64,000 bases of DNA from positions 29,448,251-29,512,250 of the forward strand of contig NC_060062.1 in the NCBI RefSeq assembly GCF_020283565.1. The letters are read 5' to 3'. The translations under genes and the position numbers were made by a program. Position 1 is the first letter of the stretch, and each line of letters begins with the position of its first letter. The DNA comes from Trifolium pratense. Lineage: Eukaryota; Streptophyta; Magnoliopsida; Fabales; Fabaceae. A model generated the notes under the pieces. It worked only from the letters and a program-made list of their open reading frames with translations, had not been told where the DNA came from and searched no databases. Shown piece by piece: positions 57,493 to 64,000 of this stretch.

Positions 57493-58469
57493 AGTCTATC
57501 GATCTGTTAAGATGCCTCAGTTGCATACATTAACTGCACTTCCACTTGACACCTATTGTTAATGAAAAACGGCGTGTCCAACGTCCGTATCAATGCTTCA
57601 TGGTTTATAACTTAATAAGTGCTTATAATATAAACACGTGTTTAAGCTACTTCTATAACAAAGGTAAAATAAAGTAAAACTATTTTTATATAAGCTATAA
57701 GCTGTTTTAACTGCTAATGGAAAGAAAGTGAAAATAGTTTATGCCATATGTTATTTTGATCAGCTCTCTTGAACAGTCTCATAAACGCATATACTAGTAG
57801 ATATGTTCAAATAAGTCAAGCCAAACATGTCCATAATAGATAAAATATATAGCAGCAAATCAGTTGGGCAATGTGTCTTGTTGTACTTGTAATTATGAAG
57901 AATTAAAAAATAACAATGGAACACAATTCAAGTGCTGGTTTTGCAAGCTTCTAGTGAAGTAAGCAACTGATGTGTAGTCCCTACTTCCTCATTTTTATAT
58001 TGTCTTACTTTGTTTTCTGAGGTAGGAATGAAATGATGACATAATTGCTTTAAACTAAATATTCCTGCTATCTTTGGTTTCACTCAAATTAGATACCTTT
58101 TGTCCACTTCTCCAGTACATGAAAATCATAAAGAATGCTATACAAAGTCATAGGGAGGCAATATCTTTGTAATAGAAAGTAGTAAAGATGGCAAAGTGCA
58201 TCTGCTACTTTTTTTAAATTCTTCAATATGCCTCTTTTTTTATCACCTTAATCCACTTTTTTTCTTGTTTTTTATGAACTTCCCTTTCTTGTTTCACACA
58301 GTTTTTTCATGATAAACATACATCTGAAATAGTGAAATAATTATGACTATAAGTACTTGCTTCCTTAGCTCATTCCATAACTCTCACCTAACATATACCT
58401 TATAACATACGTGATACAACTACTTCACATATATGGTCTCTTTCACTATACAATATTAATATTATCATC
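57493..58469. other. Intergenic, promoter side of the small Ser/Arg-rich gene
   Basis: Contains a short dispersed legume element (about 57610-57800). The last 300 bp are the 5' flank of the next gene. No other gene seen. Confidence 0.5.
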
Positions 58470-58865
58470 ATGCAAAATATAGGAACCAACAAAATGAGTC
58501 ACAAGGGCTACTTAAATGAGAAAGCAAGCTTGTCATGTAGACAGAATTCCAATAGAAAATCGGCTAGAAACCGGAATGTCAGAAGCTGCACATTTAGGAT
58601 TCCTTGGCAGTCTGAATTCTCTCCTATTGAACTTGTCAAGGATCTTGCAGAAAGAGTGACAAACGCTTTACGTTCGGTCTCTTCGAGGAGATCTTTACAC
58701 CACCGAGACTCGTCTTCCTTAGGAAGATCAGCATCAGTAGGGTCCTCTGTTGATTCTCATAGGACAGCTGCTGTTGAGGATTGTATTGAGTTCATCCACT
58801 CTTCCTTTTCTAGATCGAATTCGTCAACCAAAACATCGCGTGAAGATTCTATAGAAGCTTCTTGA
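58470..58865 (+). CDS. Small basic Ser/Arg-rich plant protein
   Basis: Single-exon gene of 131 residues, or 123 if translation starts at the second Met (58494, MSHKGYLNEK). The N-terminus is basic (NRKSARNRNVRSCTFRIP). The middle part ELVKDLAERVTNALRSVSSRR is amphipathic. The C-terminus has DSHRTAAVEDCIEFIHSS, which I recall as conserved in a plant family sometimes labelled josephin-like in databases although no Josephin fold or catalytic Cys is present. Function unknown. Frame length, composition and the conserved-looking tail support a real gene. Confidence 0.75.
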   Translation: MQNIGTNKMSHKGYLNEKASLSCRQNSNRKSARNRNVRSCTFRIPWQSEFSPIELVKDLAERVTNALRSVSSRRSLHHRDSSSLGRSASVGSSVDSHRTAAVEDCIEFIHSSFSRSNSSTKTSREDSIEAS

Positions 58866-60226
58866 TATATACTTATGATTACAGAATCAATCAGCTACAA
58901 AGGTGTGCTTGCTTATTGTATATAAACAGAATCAATGTATAATTTTTTTCACTGATTTCTAACTATGTGTATTTCATTTCAGCTACAGTAAGTTTGAATT
59001 TCAATAAACAGCCACTGGCTCACCTTTGTTTATTTATTCTGTAAGATTATATTGATCTGTTGTGAAACCAACTTCTGTGTTCAAGAGCCTCTCTAGAAGC
59101 GTATCAGTTCACGCTTCTTCAAATCGTAAAAGAGTTTAACTTCTCTAAAGTAAGCAATTCAGAGTAAAGTACGTAATCTCAATTGTTTATGAACAAAATA
59201 AACGGTTAATAATGGAAACGTAGGAGATCCAATATCAGGAGAAAAGAGAGGTAAAAGTATGTGAGAAAAACAACATTGTTTAATCTACAAGGTTTTTAAC
59301 AATAACATCTATCAACTGTGAATGGTAAATTTTATTTTGACCATTTTAGAAGATCAATCCCGGTTCAAAAGAATAAAGATGTGAAAACGCAAACAAAGAA
59401 ACACATGATGTTTGGTAAGGAAGTTCGACTAATTTGCCTATGTCTTTGACTACACAGCGGATGCAGTTCCTTTTCTGTTATTTTAAGCTTATGGTTTACA
59501 ATGTACAACTTCTATTTAAATATTACGGTCTAGATTACAATAGTTACTCCTGAACCGTGCCGCGGGGGAAGAGCACCGTATATAAAACTAGGGTTGTATG
59601 AGTTCAATGGTTACCACCAGGTTGAATTTTGGCATTGAATCCCATGTAGTTGATTATAACTTTGGTCTAGTTTCAATTTCATCTAACCTTTGAAAGTTAA
59701 CCTCTGATATCATCAACAAATAGAACAAACTATAAACCCAAAATTATCATCTACACATAGACCAACACATAACTAGTAACTACCACTTAAAGCTAATTTT
59801 ATGACTTAATAAGCTTCATTTAGAATGAATTTCCATGACTTCAAAAATCAGGACCAAAATCACCATACAAAGCAAGATTGTTCAAATTGTATTGTGTTGA
59901 TTAGCGGCTAAAAAGCATTCATACAGGGATATGGATCGTATGCAGTCGCAGTCATACAGTCAGAGACACAAAACAATCACTAACACGTAGACACAAACAA
60001 CAACTAAACAAATAATATAAGTATTTGCATATAGTCACATGTGTCGAACATCAGACACACCTTTAATATGAAATGTCTCAGCTACTTAACCAAGATGAAT
60101 CAATTGGTTTGTTCTATAAATTTCAATATAAACCAGAAATATAAACAACATATTAAAAAGACCTCATAACAGTAAATAGATTCAAAATCTGAATATAAAG
60201 TGTTCTTGCATAAACATTACTTCAAA
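58866..60226. other. Intergenic between convergent genes
   Basis: 3' flanks of the Ser/Arg-rich gene and TSP9. AT-rich; nothing else recognised. Confidence 0.5.
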
Positions 60227-60547
60227 TTAATTCTTGGCAAATAATCCTCCAAAACCACCTTTTTTCTTTTGTGGAACTGCCACAGAATTCTTGCCACCAT
60301 TAGTTGTTCCACCTCTAGTAGTAGTGCCACCTTTAGTAGTAGTGCCTCCACTACTCTTCTCTTCAACCTTCTTGAGAATAGGATCAGTCTCTAATAACTG
60401 ATCTTCTTTTGCTAAACCACCAACAATCCAATCCCACAATCCTTTCTCTTCTTTGCTGCTACCACCACCACTTGTACCCTTTGTAGCTGTAGCTACAAAC
60501 ACTCTTCTTGGTGTTGGAACTATTGACAACATGGTGATAGAAGCCAT
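60227..60547 (-). CDS. TSP9: Thylakoid soluble phosphoprotein TSP9
   Basis: 106-residue plastid protein. In the known family it is a largely disordered protein at the stromal thylakoid face that binds light-harvesting complex II and photosystems and is phosphorylated on Thr in a light/redox-dependent way. Seen here: a transit-type N-terminus ([21 protein letters not shown]), the conserved core [20 protein letters not shown] and [10 protein letters not shown], a Thr/Gly-rich repeat ([19 protein letters not shown]) and the basic tail [20 protein letters not shown]. Compared with the core family the TTTKGG repeat is expanded. Single exon, start at 60547. Thr residues in the repeat and before the Lys-rich tail are the likely phosphosites. 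Confidence 0.93.
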   Translation of the reverse strand: MASITMLSIVPTPRRVFVATATKGTSGGGSSKEEKGLWDWIVGGLAKEDQLLETDPILKKVEEKSSGGTTTKGGTTTRGGTTNGGKNSVAVPQKKKGGFGGLFAKN

Positions 60548-60944
60548 TAATTCTCTTATAGCTTCAAAAACTTATCAATTTTGGTTGAATTTGAATAGTG
60601 AAGTGTAGAAGCTAAGTGTTAGTGATGATATATAATAATTACGTGTTTCTGTGGATGATTTTTGAAGTAAATGTGAGCCGTTGGATTGAGTTTATATGGT
60701 GATATGGGAATTAAGGAGCAGTATGTGTAACACAAGGTCTCCACAAGTATATTATCTTGAATGTTATGAATTTTTGGACACTGAAATATGTTTCAATGTA
60801 GGAATGGTTATAGCATGGTTGTGAATTTGACGTGTGGCATAACCAAAACCTGTTTTTATGTTTGTTTTTGGTCCACAAACAAGTTTCTTTTGAGTGTTAT
60901 CGTGTAGTGAGCACCTTGGTGGGCCAATGATTACAAACCCTTTG
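60548..60944. promoter_or_regulatory. TSP9 upstream region
   Basis: About 0.4 kb between the TSP9 start and the Mutator-like element, presumably holding the promoter. A tatataataatta stretch lies about 85 bp upstream of the ATG (minus-strand sense). No specific light-responsive element is claimed. Confidence 0.4.
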
Positions 60945-60953
60945 GCTTTTAAC

Positions 60954-62030
60954 GATAATTGCTTTTTAGCCCCCCTGAGTTGCTCTCAAATTCCCCTAAA
61001 TTCCCAAAATACCCCAATTTTTGGTCTCTGTTTCTTTTGGTAACTACAAACCGAAACCTATTTTTTCGGTTTCTACAAACCAAAGTAGTGTTGTATGGCT
61101 ATATTTTGGCAAAAACATAAGAAAAACGTCGATTCATAAGGTAATTACCGAAAACGATTTACTTCGGTAAATACGTGCTGAGAACGCATTGTTTTCGTAG
61201 TTGCCACCCGAAGCTCCATACAGTTTTAAACTCAAACAGTTCATCAGTTACGAAAAACACAAGTGTTGATGGTGGAATTATGCTTCCTGAAATTGTTTTC
61301 CTTGAATTTGGTTTCTATCTTCGGATTCTTAAAATTTAGTTTCATGCTTCCTGTAACTTCCAAAGTTGATGAATTTTGCTTCCTGGAATTGCAATTATGC
61401 TTCCTGAAATGTCAAATTCCACGTTACAGATGGTTATATTGTTCAAATTTTAAGACTAGTGATGTTGCTATTTCTTTGGTTAATTATTGATCATTGACAG
61501 GAAGTGATCGATGCCATTAGAAAAAGAAAATATGATCCTGATTCTGAGCAGGAGGAAGATGAAAATTGTTGAATAAGTCAATGTTAATTTGAATTTAGAT
61601 TATTACTACATGTTAGATTGTTTCTTTATTTTGTTCCTATCCTCTTGCACACATTTAGGATATGTTGTTAGTGTGTGGATTAGTTTCCTATTTATTAGCT
61701 AGGCAATTGTAGTGCTAAGTCTATAAACTTGGCCTTTTATTTCTCAGTAAATAATACGCAGAAACCTACTATATTTTTCCTTCCAAAATTTATTTTCTGT
61801 GTTAATAAAAATAAGCTACTATTCTAATATTTTTGATATTTTTGATAATTGTATAATGAGTGGATAAGAAGGCAAAACTCAAAGCAAAGGTCTCCAACAA
61901 AAATGAGTTATGCAAGGTTCCTGAAATTGTAATCCAGGAAGCATGATTAACTACCGAAATCATCTTAGGGGCAATTTCATCACTTTGAGGGGTCTGGGAG
62001 CAATGCACGGGGGCCTAAAGAGCAATTTTC
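60954..62030. mobile_element. Mutator-like element (9-bp TSD)
   Basis: 1077 bp. TIRs are GATAATTGCTTTTTAGCCCCC at the left and, read inward from the right, GAAAATTGCTCTTTAGGCCCCC. Exact nine-base duplications GCTTTTAAC lie at 60945-60953 and 62031-62039. No transposase is encoded. Several gcttcctg.aattg phrases repeat at 61270-61410. Confidence 0.9.
61500..61572 (+). pseudogene. Exon-like fragment inside the Mutator-like element
   Basis: After a cattgacag acceptor-like site the sequence reads EVIDAIRKRKYDPDSEQEED and stops soon after with TGA. It looks like a terminal exon of an acidic-tailed protein, so the element may be Pack-MULE-like. Source gene not recognised. Confidence 0.35.
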
Positions 62031-62150
62031 GCTTTTAACCCGGCTAGTGGCCACGGGCGGACACGTGTTAAGGCTTTGGCCCCAGCATTGGTTTTTTGAG
62101 TTTTTTTTATTTTTTTATTTTTTTTTTATATTTTTTATAATAAAAATATA

Positions 62151-62275
62151 CTCCCCCCGTCCCAAAATATAAGCAAAAATTGGTCAACAAAAGTTGATGA
62201 ATTTGGTTCAAAATATAGTCCAAATACATTCACTTTTGTTGACCCATTTTTGCTTATATTTTGGGACGGACGGAG
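62151..62275. mobile_element. Stowaway MITE, nearly perfect palindrome
   Basis: CTCCCCCCGTCCCAAAATAT at the left and ATATTTTGGGACGGACGGAG at the right lie between TA dinucleotides. The inverted arms run on through AAGCAAAAATTGGTCAACAAAAGT, about 45 bp each. Confidence 0.92.
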
Positions 62276-62289
62276 TATATACTTAAAAA

Positions 62290-63800
62290 AAAAGAGTAAA
62301 CTGTCAAATACTCCCTGAAATTTTAAAATTCGTCAAATACCCCATGAAATTTGGAAATAGGCATATTACCCGAATTAAACCACTTCAAATTTATTCGGAT
62401 CAAATCCAGTTAAACGAGTCATCCGAACTCGTGAACGCCACTAATGCAAGCCGCGATGAGAGATTGGTGAAGAGGGAGAGTTACGTTTTTTTTTTTTTTT
62501 TGTCTTCTGTCTTCACACTTCTATTTTCGTCAAATACTCCCCTGGAATTTGGAAATAGACAAATGCCCCCTGAAATTTTAAAAAGCCAATCAAATTGCCC
62601 CCTGGCACTACCAGTCAGGGGGCAATTTGATTGACTTTTTGAAATTTCAGGGGTATTTGCCTATTTTAAAATTTCAGGGGGTATTTGACGAATTTTAAAA
62701 TTTCAGGGGGTATTTGACAGTTTACTCATTTTAACAGAAGTGTGAAGACAAAATAGAAGTGTGACGACATAAGACAAAAAAAAAACTGTAACTCTCCCTC
62801 TTCACCAATATAGGCATATTACCCGAATTAAACCACTTCAAATTTATTCGGATTAAATCCAGTTAAACGAGTCATCCGAACTCGTGAACGCCACTAATGC
62901 AAGCCGCGATGAGAGATTGGTGAAGAGGGAGAGTTACGGTTTTTTTTTTGTCTTCTGTCTTCACACTTCTATTTTCGTCAAATACCCCCTGGAATTTGGA
63001 AATAGACAAATGCCTCCTGAAATTTTAAAAAGTCAATCAAATTGCCCCCTGACACTACCAGTCAGGGGGCAATTTGATTGACTTTTTGAAATTTCAGGGG
63101 TATTTGCCTATTTTAAAATTTCAGGGGGTATTTGACGAATTTTAAAATTTCAGGGGGTATTTGACAGTTTACTCGTTTTAACAGAAGTGTGAAGACAAAA
63201 TAGAAGTGTGACGACATAAGACAAAAAAAAAGTGTAACTCTCCCTCTTCACCAATATAGGCATATTACCCGAATTAAACCACTTCAAATTTATTCGGATC
63301 AAATCCAGTTAAACGAGTCATCCGAACTCGTGAACGCCACTAATGCAAGCCGCGATGAGAGATTGGTGAAGAGGGAGAGTTACGGTTTTTTTTTTGTCTT
63401 CTGTCTTCACACTTCTATTTTCGTCAAATACCCCTGGAATTTGGAAATAGACAAATGCCCCCTGAAATTTTAAAAAGTCAATCAAATTGCCCCCTGACTG
63501 GTAGTGTCAGGGGGCAATTTGATTGACTTTTTGAAATTTCAGGGGGTATTTGCCTATTTTAAAATTTCAGGGGGTATTTGACGAATTTTAAAATTTCAGG
63601 GGGTATTTGACAGTTTACTCGTTTTAACAGAAGTGTGAAGACAAAATAGAAGTGTGAAGACATAAGACAAAAAAAAAGTGTAACTCACCCTCTTCACCAA
63701 TCTCTCATCACGGCTTGCATTAGTGGCGTTCACGAGTTCAGATGACACGTTTAACCGGATCTGATCCGAATAAATTTGAAGTGGTTTAATTCGGGTAATG
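62290..63800. repeat. Array of foldback units of about 450 bp
   Basis: Three direct units start with gcatattacccgaattaaacc (62361, 62814, 63260; spacing 453 and 446). Each contains gagattggtgaagagggagagttac, a T-run, a hairpin made of tcaaattgccccctg and cagggggcaatttga, and bidirectional copies of aaatttcagggggtatttgac. The array closes at 63689-63800 with the inverted copy of the first arm, ending gtggtttaattcgggtaat, so the whole is bounded by inverted repeats of about 110 bp. Open frames here are repeat translations. Confidence 0.9.
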
Positions 63801-64000
63801 TGTTTGTAATTTCAAACTTGTGAATCCAAATATAGATATCAATAATATAGTTTAAATTTTTGTGTTAAAATCTTAAATTTTGATACTATAATTAAAATAT
63901 TTAATATAAATTCAAGTGTTTAAATTTAAAATAGTAAAATTTAATCTGAATTTTAAAATTTGTGTGAAATACAATGTCATTTAACTAAATATTTGTTTGA
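63801..64000. other. AT-rich flank
   Basis: AT-rich DNA with no gene visible up to the window end. Confidence 0.5.

Noticed and set aside
62344..63081. Two related open frames (96 and 65 codons)
   Set aside because: They are translations of the repeated foldback units and contain the T-run.

Overview
The window is plant nuclear DNA, almost certainly from a papilionoid legume. The host genes are eukaryotic with GT-AG introns, noncoding DNA is AT-rich, and the repeats (Stowaway, Tourist, Mutator and CACTA elements, tRNA-derived SINEs, an L1-type LINE) look like those of Medicago/Trifolium relatives. The species cannot be fixed without a database search.

Left half (1-32 kb): a disease-resistance cluster invaded by transposons. 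It holds three CC-NBS-LRR (CNL) genes: one cut by the left edge (minus strand, start at 1827) and two intact intronless genes of exactly 1017 codons each (15644-18697 plus; 20110-23163 minus). Between the first two lies a nested set: a Tourist-like MITE (4649-10995) split by a Mutator-like MITE (4784-5216, 9-bp target duplication) and by a full-length L1-type LINE (5255-10846) with a perfect 17-bp target duplication and two intact ORFs joined by an ATGA overlap. Immediately upstream of the third CNL sits an 8.2-kb CACTA (En/Spm) element (23375-31619, TSD TTA). It has palindromic subterminal repeats, a frameshifted TNP2 transposase, a TNP1-like/ULP1-protease gene and a nested TIR element.

Middle and right (34-61 kb): conserved single-copy host genes. 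They are a six-exon gene for a membrane-anchored acidic coiled-coil-type protein with duplicated exons (34215-39439, minus); a 13-exon chloroplast FtsH7/FtsH9-type protease (43544-49552, plus); a two-exon Josephin-like protein (53129-53901, plus); a small Ser/Arg-rich protein (58470-58865, plus); and the thylakoid phosphoprotein TSP9 (60227-60547, minus). From memory, the Arabidopsis relatives of FtsH7/9, TSP9 and the acidic membrane protein are also neighbours of one another, so this looks like an ancestral gene block. Thylakoid protease and TSP9 share the chloroplast as site of action; the other genes have no evident functional link.

The far right (60954-63800) is repeat DNA: a 1.08-kb Mutator-like element with a 9-bp target duplication, a near-perfect Stowaway MITE, and an array of about 450-bp foldback units whose central hairpin loop is inverted in the third copy. 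No prokaryotic system, CRISPR array or rRNA gene is present. The most unusual items are the ATGA-coupled LINE, the CACTA element 0.2 kb from a CNL start codon, the exon duplication and the foldback array.
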